Shown in pieces: positions 1-5,549 of a stretch of DNA of 8,444 nt. The DNA is from Acidimicrobiaceae bacterium (lineage in GTDB: Bacteria; Actinomycetota; Acidimicrobiia; Acidimicrobiales; Ilumatobacteraceae): positions 11,495 through 19,938 of the forward strand of contig PMCN01000285.1 in assembly GCA_003154135.1 (NCBI GenBank), in the 5' to 3' direction. The position numbers were made by a program, and so were the translations under genes. The notes beneath the pieces were generated by a model that did not search any database, was not told the DNA's origin, and was given only the letters and a program-made list of their open reading frames with translations. Numbering within the stretch: the first letter of the stretch is position 1; each line of letters begins with the position of its first letter.

Positions 1-1524
1 GCGGCTCAGTTCCAGGCCGATGGCAAGCCGGTGTACGACGACTCGATCGCCAAGGTCACCCGACCCGAGCTGTACTTCAGCCCCACGCTCACCGGCTACT
101 CCGTGCTCGACACATCCGTCACCGAGCAGTCCTGCGAGGGCCAGACGGATCCCGGCGCCTACCAGGGTGTGGCGGGCGTGCAGCTCAACTCCACCATTCG
201 GCGGCTGGCGTTCGCCCTCGACGAGTTCGACTACAACCTCATCGGCTCGAGCGCCATCACCGACACGTCGCGGTTCATCTCGGTGCGCGACGTGCGCCAG
301 CGCGTGTCCAAGGTGGCGCCGTTCCTGTCGGTCGACAACGACCCCTACGCCGTGGCCGTCGACGGCCGCGTGGTGTGGGTGGTCGACGCATACACCACCA
401 GCGCCCGATACCCGTATGCGCAGTTCGCCGACACCAAGCAGCTCACCGCCAACAGTGGTCTCGACCACACCTTCAACTACGTGCGCAACAGCGTGAAGGC
501 CACCGTCGACGCCTACGACGGCACTGTCACGCTCTACTCGGTCGACGACGCCGACCCCGTGCTGCAGGTGTGGAAGTCGGCCTTCCCCGACCTGTTCACG
601 CCGATGAGCAAGATGCCCAAGGGTCTGCAGGCACACCTGCGCTACCCCGAAGACCTGTTCCGCATCCAGACCGCGGCGTACAGCAAGTACCGCCTCGACG
701 CGAACGACTTCTTCGACCGCCGGGGTGCGTGGTCGGTGGCGCTCGCGCCGCCCGATCAGGCCAATGGCGGCACCAGCACCGCGGTCACCGCCGACACCAC
801 CGGTGCCGTCGCACCCACCGACTTCGCCAACGAGAGCGATGCCGCTCGCTTCGTGCCGTACTACACGATGTTCCATCCCAACGGCGACGCCACGTCGAAC
901 TTCGAGCTCTACCGGCCGTTCCAACCGTTCAGCACCACCGACCAACGCAAGGAGCTGGTGGCCTACATGACCGCCAGCAGCGACCCCGCCAACTACGGGC
1001 AACTCATCGCGTACACGTTGCCGCCTTCCTCGTTGCCGGAGGGCGCGAACACGGTGGGCGCGGCGATGGCCAGCGACCCGGCGGTCAGCGCGGCCGTCAC
1101 GCTGCTCGGCCAGAAGGGCTCGTCCGTCGCGTTCGGCGACCTCAACATGGTGCCGCTGGCCGATGGCGTGGTGTGGGTGCGCCCGCTCTACGTCGAGAGC
1201 GACACCGCGGGCCAGCCGCTGCTGCGCCGTGTGGTGGTCAACTACAACGGCCAGGTCGGTCTGGGCACCTCGCTCGAGAGTGCGCTGGCGGAGGTGTTCC
1301 CCGGCTTCTCGGCAGACATCGGCGATGTCGCGGGCACCGCCCCCGCCGACCCGGGCACCAAACCGCCCGCCGGCACCACGGCCAAAGACCTCCTCGCGCA
1401 GGCCGATCAGCTGTTCACCGACGCCGAGACGGCCTTGAAGAGCGGCGACCTCGCCACCTACGCCACCAAGGAAGCCGCTGCGCGCGACCTCGTGCGCCAG
1501 GCGCTCGACCTGCTCAACAAGTAG
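1..1524 (+). CDS. UPF0182 family membrane protein, C-terminal half (5' end outside window)
   Basis: The frame is open from base 1, so this is the 3' part of a larger gene, and the GTG at 31 is internal rather than a start. The visible 507 residues match the large extracytoplasmic region of UPF0182 (COG1615) proteins, which are usually over 900 residues long with several N-terminal membrane helices. Recognisable family blocks are RPELYF (about residue 21), SSAITDTSRF followed by APFLSVDNDPYAVAVDGR (about 83-123), DAYTTSARYPY (about 129), NSVKATVDAYDGTV (about 163), HLRYPEDLF (about 212), the GDLNMVPL block (about 379) and a LESALAEVFPG block near 430. A Pro/Ala/Gly-rich linker (about 443-460) precedes a final charged helix that is common at the end of this family. 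The biochemical function of the family is unknown. The stop TAG is at 1522-1524. The family call is firm; no function can be assigned. Confidence 0.93.
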   Translation, partial: AAQFQADGKPVYDDSIAKVTRPELYFSPTLTGYSVLDTSVTEQSCEGQTDPGAYQGVAGVQLNSTIRRLAFALDEFDYNLIGSSAITDTSRFISVRDVRQRVSKVAPFLSVDNDPYAVAVDGRVVWVVDAYTTSARYPYAQFADTKQLTANSGLDHTFNYVRNSVKATVDAYDGTVTLYSVDDADPVLQVWKSAFPDLFTPMSKMPKGLQAHLRYPEDLFRIQTAAYSKYRLDANDFFDRRGAWSVALAPPDQANGGTSTAVTADTTGAVAPTDFANESDAARFVPYYTMFHPNGDATSNFELYRPFQPFSTTDQRKELVAYMTASSDPANYGQLIAYTLPPSSLPEGANTVGAAMASDPAVSAAVTLLGQKGSSVAFGDLNMVPLADGVVWVRPLYVESDTAGQPLLRRVVVNYNGQVGLGTSLESALAEVFPGFSADIGDVAGTAPADPGTKPPAGTTAKDLLAQADQLFTDAETALKSGDLATYATKEAAARDLVRQALDLLNK

Positions 1525-1577
1525 CGGTCGCCCGCCCGCCGCACGACACCCGCCGCACGGCACGGGCTCGCGGCGCG
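1525..1577. other. Convergent gap between UPF0182 and coiled-coil genes
   Basis: This 53-base, extremely GC-rich spacer contains an 11-bp direct repeat CCCGCCGCACG at 1535-1545 and 1549-1559. Only a weak 6-bp GC stem (1551-1556 with 1570-1575) is present and there is no T-run, so I see no convincing terminator for either gene. Confidence 0.5.
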
Positions 1578-2951
1578 TCAGGTGGTGGGGTTGCGGCGCA
1601 CGTGCTCGGCCAGTGCGGCCAGGTCGTTGCGGAACGCGATCTCGTAGCGGGCCTGCTCGTTGGCGAGCTTGATCTGGCCGGTGCGCAGTGCCGTGATGAG
1701 CTCGTCGCTCACGCTGCCCTGTGACATCTCCTCGGTGTGCGCCGCCAGACCGTCGATGTCGCGGCCGAGCTCGCTGAGCTGGTTGGCCAGCTCGGTGCCC
1801 ACGGCGCCGAGGCGCTGCTCGAGCGCCGCCACGTGCTCGTTGGTGGCGCGAGCGTTGACGTCGTTGGCACTCACCCGTTCGGCGAGCTGGGCCATCTGCG
1901 CGCTCAGCTCGTCGGTGGCGGCCTGACGTTGCTGCAACAGCGCCACGGTGGCGGCCAGGCCCTCGGTGGCGGCGAGGCGGTCGCCGAGTGCATTGACCCG
2001 GTCGCGCAGGTCGGCGTCGCCGGTGGCGGCCAACGCGGCGGAGCGTCGCTCGTCGCCTCCCTGCTGCAGTTCGGTGATGCGGTCGCGCAGGTTGGTGAGC
2101 TGCGCGCCGAACTCGGCCTGTGCCGAGAGGCGGGCGTTGAGCTGCGACAGCTGACCGCCCATCGAGTCGATGGCGTTCACTCGCTCGGTGAGCTGATCGA
2201 TGAGGACGAGCGTGTCGGGATCGGGCGCGGCAACGGTGGGCGCAGCGAGCGGCGGCGGAGGCGGCGCGTCGGCGGCGACGGGCAGCTCGGCCAGCCGGCT
2301 CTCGAGCTGGGCGATGCGGCTGCTCGGGTCGGGGCTGGAGTCGATGCGCACTGCCAGGGCGTGCACGAGGTCGGCGAGCTCGCTCACCTGCGGATCGGTG
2401 GCGGGCTGCTGGTCGACGCGGGCGGCCAGCTCGTCGAGCCGGCGCACCAGCTCGGGATCGGTTGCGGCCGGCGCCCCGTGCTGGATCCCCTGCTCACCGG
2501 TCTGCTCAGCGGTGTAGTCAGCGGTGTGCTCGCCGGTTCGCTCGGCGCTGGTCGCGGTGGCTGCCGCAACTGCCGCCTCGGCCGCGGCTGCCTGATCGGC
2601 CACCGCGCCCAGCTGCGTCTCGAGCTCGGAGAGCCGTGCCTGCAACTCGTCGTTGCGCGGCGCGACGTGACCGCCCTGGCGCTCGCTGGCCATAGCGGTG
2701 GTGGTGGCGTCGAGCGCGGCGAGGCGCGTCTCGACGAGGGCCTTGCTCTGCTCCGCGGCCTCGAGGCGGGCCTTCACGTCGAGCAGCTCGGCGCGCAGGT
2801 TGAGGAAGTCGATGGGGTCGACGTGCAGCTTCTTCAGCTTCTTCGACGTGGCCTTCGAGATGGCCTCGGGCCGTGCATGCTCGGCCACGGCCTGGTCGGC
2901 GTAGGGGTCACCGGCCGCGTCGGCCATCGGCTTCTTGCTGAACAGTCCCAT
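1578..2951 (-). CDS. Unrecognised long coiled-coil protein, 457 aa
   Basis: I do not recognise a named family. The protein has no signal peptide or membrane helix and should be cytoplasmic. After a short start (MGLFSKKP) comes a basic segment at about 31-43, then a predicted coiled coil at about 48-130. A Thr-rich tetrapeptide repeat follows at 135-154. From about 165 to the end, helical segments recur with the pattern L-x-x-L-x-x-R-(V/L/I), for example LDELAARVD (172-180), LESRLAEL (216-223), LTERVNAID (254-262), LNARLSAQ (271-278), LAERVSAND (356-364) and LEQRLGAVG (377-385). A run of five prolines at 230-234 separates two coiled-coil blocks. Composition is Ala, Leu, Gln and Glu-rich with no cysteine. 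The ATG at 2951 has GGAG four bases upstream. The gene lies 59 bases after an O-methyltransferase on the same strand. A scaffold or cell-envelope/division-associated coiled coil is possible, but that is speculation. That it is a real gene is well supported by codon usage and the absence of a better alternative frame. Confidence 0.85.
   Translation of the reverse strand: MGLFSKKPMADAAGDPYADQAVAEHARPEAISKATSKKLKKLHVDPIDFLNLRAELLDVKARLEAAEQSKALVETRLAALDATTTAMASERQGGHVAPRNDELQARLSELETQLGAVADQAAAAEAAVAAATATSAERTGEHTADYTAEQTGEQGIQHGAPAATDPELVRRLDELAARVDQQPATDPQVSELADLVHALAVRIDSSPDPSSRIAQLESRLAELPVAADAPPPPPLAAPTVAAPDPDTLVLIDQLTERVNAIDSMGGQLSQLNARLSAQAEFGAQLTNLRDRITELQQGGDERRSAALAATGDADLRDRVNALGDRLAATEGLAATVALLQQRQAATDELSAQMAQLAERVSANDVNARATNEHVAALEQRLGAVGTELANQLSELGRDIDGLAAHTEEMSQGSVSDELITALRTGQIKLANEQARYEIAFRNDLAALAEHVRRNPTT
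2490..2549 (-). repeat. 12-bp in-frame tandem repeat (about 5 copies) in the coiled-coil gene
   Basis: Four good 12-base units occupy 2490-2537 (plus-strand forms CTGCTCACCGGT, CTGCTCAGCGGT, GTAGTCAGCGGT, GTGCTCGCCGGT) and a degenerate fifth follows at 2538-2549. On the minus strand they encode residues 135-154 as a tetrapeptide repeat Thr-(Gly/Ala)-(Glu/Asp)-X, with Ser replacing Thr in the first unit. The unit length is a multiple of three, so gain or loss of a copy keeps the frame. The segment interrupts the predicted coiled coil and probably acts as a hydrophilic linker. Confidence 0.8.
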
Positions 2952-2968
2952 GGTGCTCCATCCCGGAA

Positions 2969-2995
2969 GGGGTCACGATCCGGATCGTCGACCCC
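2969..2995. promoter_or_regulatory. 27-bp near-perfect palindrome upstream of the coiled-coil gene
   Basis: The core ACGATCCGGATCGT (2975-2988) is a perfect 14-bp palindrome. It is flanked by GGGGTC (2969-2974) and GACCCC (2990-2995), which pair with each other with one unpaired C at 2989. It sits 17-44 bases upstream of the ATG at 2951. It could be an operator for a dimeric repressor or an RNA hairpin in the leader. The symmetry is seen directly; the role is inferred. Confidence 0.5.
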
Positions 2996-3022
2996 GTACC
3001 GTACCCGTCGTCACGGTACGGG
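2993..3022 (-). terminator. Stem-loop at the end of the O-methyltransferase gene
   Basis: CCCGTACCGT (2993-3002) and ACGGTACGGG (3013-3022) form a perfect 10-bp inverted repeat with a 10-base loop that contains most of the O-methyltransferase stop codon. It is placed as a 3'-end hairpin for that gene. There is no U-run after it, so it would be a tailless terminator or an mRNA-stabilising hairpin. Its left arm shares bases 2993-2995 with the adjoining palindrome at 2969-2995. The minus strand also contains a possible -10 hexamer TACGGT (3003-2998) within the stem. Confidence 0.45.
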
Positions 3023-3676
3023 CTGGATCATGGTGACGCCGTCGCCCATCGGGATGATGACGCAGCGCACCCGCGTGTCGGCCGCCACCATGCGGTTGAA
3101 CGCCCGCAGCGCCACGGTGTCGTGCTCGGTGGCTTCGACGTCGAGCACCTGCCGCGACCACAGCGTGTTGTCGACCAGGATCACGCCGCCCGCACGGATG
3201 CGGGGCAGGAGTGCCTCGTAGTAGTGCGGGTAGTTGGGCTTGTCGGCGTCGATGAACGCCAGGTCGAACTGCTGATCGGCAGGCAGCGCGGCCAGGGTGT
3301 CGAGCGCGGGCGCGATGCGCAGGTCGATGCGGTCGGCCACCCCCGCCAGCTCCCAGTGCTCGCGGGCGATGCGGGTCCACTCCTCGCTGACGTCGCAGCA
3401 GATGAGCGAGCCACCGGGCGCGAGGCCGCGGGCGATGCTCATCGCCGAGTAGCCGGTGAAGGTGCCGATCTCGATGGCCCGGGTGACGCCCATCGAGCGT
3501 GTGAGCATCTCGAAGAAGCTGCCCTGGTCGTTGCCGATCTGCATGCGGGCCGCGCCACCTGTGCGCTCCTCGGTGGCGTTCATCAGGCGCTGCTGCACGT
3601 GATCGGGGGCGGTGGAGTGTTCGGCGATGTACGCCGCCAGTGCGGGTTCGACGACGTAGGAGCGGGTCGCAGCCAT
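3011..3676 (-). CDS. Class I SAM-dependent O-methyltransferase (catechol/caffeoyl-CoA OMT type, methyltransferase family 3)
   Basis: The 221-residue product has the usual length and motif order of the cation-dependent O-methyltransferase family, which transfers methyl from S-adenosylmethionine to a hydroxyl, typically of a catechol-like or acyl-CoA-linked phenol. Visible are the lead-in MQIGNDQGSFFEMLTRSMG (45-63), the SAM-binding motif I EIGTFTGYSAMS (69-80), the acidic residue at the end of strand 2 (D95), and FDLAFIDADKPNY (137-149), with D143 and D169-N170 (VDNTLW) as the expected metal ligands. It ends with the family-typical IIPMGDGVTMI block. The frame is open to 4057, but the ATG at 3676 gives a normal N-terminus and the upstream part overlaps the NUDIX gene. 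The ribosome site is weak (GAG, five bases before ATG). A TATGGT hexamer (3716-3711, minus) may be the -10. The substrate cannot be told from sequence. It may be co-transcribed with the coiled-coil gene. Confidence 0.93.
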   Translation of the reverse strand: MAATRSYVVEPALAAYIAEHSTAPDHVQQRLMNATEERTGGAARMQIGNDQGSFFEMLTRSMGVTRAIEIGTFTGYSAMSIARGLAPGGSLICCDVSEEWTRIAREHWELAGVADRIDLRIAPALDTLAALPADQQFDLAFIDADKPNYPHYYEALLPRIRAGGVILVDNTLWSRQVLDVEATEHDTVALRAFNRMVAADTRVRCVIIPMGDGVTMIQPVP

Positions 3677-3743
3677 GGGGTCTCGATTCGGGTCGGGTTC
3701 GGGGTGAGCGAACCATATGCCTGTTCCCGTAGGGTCGTCGATC
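3677..3743. promoter_or_regulatory. Divergent promoter region between O-methyltransferase and NUDIX genes
   Basis: This 67-base gap separates divergent starts. On the plus strand TAGGGT (3730-3735) lies 8 bases before the ATG at 3744, a -10 placement that would give a leaderless NUDIX mRNA. On the minus strand TATGGT (3716-3711) would serve the O-methyltransferase with a leader of roughly 28 bases. Neither has a convincing -35. The stretch 3686-3705 is a G/T-rich run of TCGGGT-like repeats and has no clear ribosome-binding site for either gene. Confidence 0.5.
3730..3735 (+). promoter_or_regulatory. Candidate -10 hexamer (TAGGGT) for leaderless NUDIX transcript
   Basis: The hexamer fits the TANNNT consensus and ends 8 bases before the ATG at 3744, so transcription would begin at or within about two bases of the start codon. 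No -35 match is seen at 16-18 bases. The AGGG within it could alternatively act as a weak Shine-Dalgarno site with 9-base spacing. Confidence 0.5.
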
Positions 3744-4235
3744 ATGTGGCACGGTCGATCGGGTGACGGGTTCATGCGCTGTTCCGACGGGCACGTGCGG
3801 TGGGGGGTCTTCGGCGCGGCCGGGGTGCTGTTCGTGGTGCGCCCCCGCGACGAGCCGCCGTTGGTCATGCTGCAGAAGCGGTCGGCGATGGCGCACGAGG
3901 GCGGCACGTGGAGCTGCGCGGGTGGTGCCATCGACGAAGGCGAGACCCCGTTCCAGGCTGCGCTGCGCGAGGCCGCCGAGGAGGTGGGCGACATCCCCGA
4001 GCACCACCGCGTGCTGGGCCAGTACGTGTTCGCCCCGGCCGACGACTGGACGTACACGACGATCGTGCTGGAGGTCGATCAGCACTTCGGCGCGTCGGTC
4101 AACTTCGAGACCGATGCGGTGGTGTGGGTGCCGCTGCAACTGGTCGACCATCGACCGTTGCACGCCGGCTTTGCGGCAGCGTGGCCGCACTTGCGGGCCA
4201 TCGTCGACGGGACGTCCGGGCTGCCTCCGGTGTGA
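3744..4235 (+). CDS. NUDIX hydrolase
   Basis: The 163-residue protein contains a near-complete Nudix box at residues 61-83: G-A-I-D-E-G-E, seven residues, then R-E-A-A-E-E-V-G-D. Members hydrolyse nucleoside diphosphates linked to another group using divalent metal held by the REAAEE glutamates (E76, E79, E80). The only deviation is Asp83 where the consensus has a hydrophobic residue, with Ile next to it. The N-terminal GDGFMRC-DGHVRWGVFGAAGVL block (7-29) resembles a subgroup of actinobacterial NUDIX proteins with a similar GDGW...HWG...GAAG lead-in. That favours the ATG at 3744 over 3774, which would cut the block, and over 3717, which lies upstream of the likely promoter. The substrate is not predictable; housecleaning or sugar-nucleotide hydrolysis are both possible. 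It is followed 40 bases later by the MFS gene, which seems to have its own promoter. Confidence 0.93.
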   Translation: MWHGRSGDGFMRCSDGHVRWGVFGAAGVLFVVRPRDEPPLVMLQKRSAMAHEGGTWSCAGGAIDEGETPFQAALREAAEEVGDIPEHHRVLGQYVFAPADDWTYTTIVLEVDQHFGASVNFETDAVVWVPLQLVDHRPLHAGFAAAWPHLRAIVDGTSGLPPV

Positions 4236-4269
4236 CGAAATTGGCGCAGGTGGTTGACTGCGCAAGGGG

Positions 4270-4275
4270 TAGCGT
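4270..4275 (+). promoter_or_regulatory. Candidate -10 hexamer (TAGCGT) for the MFS gene
   Basis: This TANNNT hexamer ends 9 bases before the GTG at 4285, giving a possible leaderless or near-leaderless transcript starting there. A TTGACT sequence at 4254-4259 looks like a -35, but the 10-base spacer is too short to pair with it. The alternative is translation from the TTG at 4276 using AAGGGG at 4264-4269 as the ribosome-binding site, in which case this hexamer is coincidental. Confidence 0.4.
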
Positions 4276-5544
4276 TTGCTTGTTGTGAGCAACCACCCGT
4301 TCGTCCCTCTTCGGCACAAGGAGGTCCGTCTCCTGTGGTCCGCGGCGGTGGTGTCCGACATCGGCACGTGGGTGCAGCTCATCGTGGTCGGCAGCCTGGT
4401 GGCGGCCAACACCGGCTCGGCCGTGCAGACCGGCCTCGTCGCGCTCGCGACGTTCATGCCGCAGGGCATCTCGGCGCCGTTCGGAGGCCTGCTGGCCGAC
4501 CGCTTCGACCGTCGCAAGGTGTTCGCGCTGGCACTGATGGGGCAGGCGCTGGTCACCTCGGTGCTCGCCGTGGTGCTCGGTCTCGGCGTGCGCGCCCCGG
4601 CGGTGCTCACCGTGCTCATCCTGCTCGGCAGCGGGGCCGGCGCGCTGGGTGCACCCAGCTACGCGGCCATGCAGCCCGATCTCGTGCCGCCCGACGAGCT
4701 GATGGCGATGGTGTCGCTCGGCGTGTACTCGTGGAACAGCGGCCGCATGGTGGGCCCGCTCCTCGGTTCCGTGCTCGTGATCGCGCTGGGCCCGGCCTGG
4801 ACCATCGGCTTCAACGCGGTCAGCTTCGTGGTGCTCGCGGTCGCAGTGGCGCTGGTGCGGCGGCCGTTCATGCCGCACGGCGACGTCGATCTCGACTCGT
4901 CCATGCGCAACCGTCTCGCCGACGGCTGGCGCACCATGCGTGCCACTCCTGGCTGCTGGCACGGCGTCGCGCTGATCGTGCTGTTCAACCTCACGGTCGT
5001 CGCGTTCATGGGTCTCATTCCCATCTACGTGCGCGCCGAGTACCACGGCGGCACCGGCCTCACCGGCGCCGTCGCGTCGGCACAGGGTGTGGGCGCCATC
5101 ATCGGCGGCATCGTCATCACGGTGCTCGGCAACCACCACTCGCGCAGCTGGCTGCTCACCCGCATCGTGTGGGTGCTCGCGTTCGCGCTGGGTGCCTATG
5201 CCGTCGCGCCCAACACGGCGTGGGTCATCGGCTGCGCGGCGGTGCTCGGCGGCGTGTCGTCCAGCATGTTCATCACCGCGTCGGCCATCGTGCAGCGCGA
5301 CGCTCCGCCGCACTCGCGTGGCCGCGTCGTGTCCATCATGCAAGCCGGCATGGGCGTCGCCTACGGCATCGGCCTGCTCTTCATCGGGTCGATCGGCGAT
5401 GCGTTCAACTTGCACATCGCCTTCGGTGTGGGCGCCGTGCTCATGCTCGCCGGGTTCGGGTACATGACCATCCGCTCGCGTCACTGGCGTGAGGCCGTCG
5501 ACGGCGAGCTGCCCGCGTCGTCGATCTCGCTCGCCGCCTGCTGA
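4276..5544 (+). CDS. MFS transporter, 12 TM, EntS-like exporter group
   Basis: The 422-residue protein (419 if started at GTG 4285) has about 12 hydrophobic helices, with a central loop at about 196-228. The conserved MFS motif A is GGLLADRFDRRK (70-81) in the loop between helices 2 and 3, and a related loop RDAPPHSRGRVVS (341-353) lies in the C-terminal half. The opening pattern, PLRHKEVRLLWSAAVVSDIGTWVQ, is typical of the MFS_3/EntS-like group of proton-driven exporters, which includes enterobactin and drug exporters. It acts in the cytoplasmic membrane; the substrate is unknown and no siderophore or antibiotic genes are nearby. Start choice is uncertain: TTG 4276 has AAGGGG six bases upstream, while GTG 4285 fits a leaderless promoter at 4270-4275. 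The stop TGA directly abuts the stop of the convergent gene. Confidence 0.92.
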   Translation: MLVVSNHPFVPLRHKEVRLLWSAAVVSDIGTWVQLIVVGSLVAANTGSAVQTGLVALATFMPQGISAPFGGLLADRFDRRKVFALALMGQALVTSVLAVVLGLGVRAPAVLTVLILLGSGAGALGAPSYAAMQPDLVPPDELMAMVSLGVYSWNSGRMVGPLLGSVLVIALGPAWTIGFNAVSFVVLAVAVALVRRPFMPHGDVDLDSSMRNRLADGWRTMRATPGCWHGVALIVLFNLTVVAFMGLIPIYVRAEYHGGTGLTGAVASAQGVGAIIGGIVITVLGNHHSRSWLLTRIVWVLAFALGAYAVAPNTAWVIGCAAVLGGVSSSMFITASAIVQRDAPPHSRGRVVSIMQAGMGVAYGIGLLFIGSIGDAFNLHIAFGVGAVLMLAGFGYMTIRSRHWREAVDGELPASSISLAAC

Positions 5545-5549
5545 TCAGC
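5540..5549. other. Abutting convergent stop codons in a 10-bp palindrome
   Basis: The palindrome GCTGATCAGC contains TGA of the MFS gene (5542-5544) on the plus strand and, as TCA at 5545-5547, TGA of the glycosidase-like gene on the minus strand. The two coding regions end at adjacent bases, so neither gene has an intergenic terminator and each transcript must end inside the opposing gene. At 10 bp and with no room for a loop, the palindrome is too small to be a terminator. Confidence 0.8.

Noticed and set aside
1535..1575. Intrinsic terminator between UPF0182 and the coiled-coil gene
   Set aside because: Only a 6-bp GC stem and an 11-bp direct repeat are visible, with no T-run.
1737..3221. 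494-codon plus-strand frame opposite the coiled-coil gene
   Set aside because: Gly/Val-rich shadow frame; the minus strand has coherent heptad structure and a ribosome-binding site, and the plus frame runs into the O-methyltransferase gene.
3677..4057. N-terminal extension of the O-methyltransferase frame upstream of 3676
   Set aside because: The extension would overlap the NUDIX gene and lacks family similarity; the ATG at 3676 gives the usual N-terminus and length.
4254..4259. TTGACT as a -35 box for the MFS promoter
   Set aside because: It is only 10 bases from the best -10 candidate, and no good -10 lies 16-18 bases downstream.
2973..4619. Long minus-strand open frame of 548 codons across the O-methyltransferase, NUDIX and MFS regions
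   Set aside because: Arg/Pro/His-rich product with no family motifs, overlapping three well-supported genes. It is a typical GC-rich shadow frame.
4099..5484. 461-codon minus-strand frame opposite the MFS gene
   Set aside because: His/Arg/Glu-rich low-complexity product created by codon bias of the MFS gene, which has clear motifs and membrane helices.
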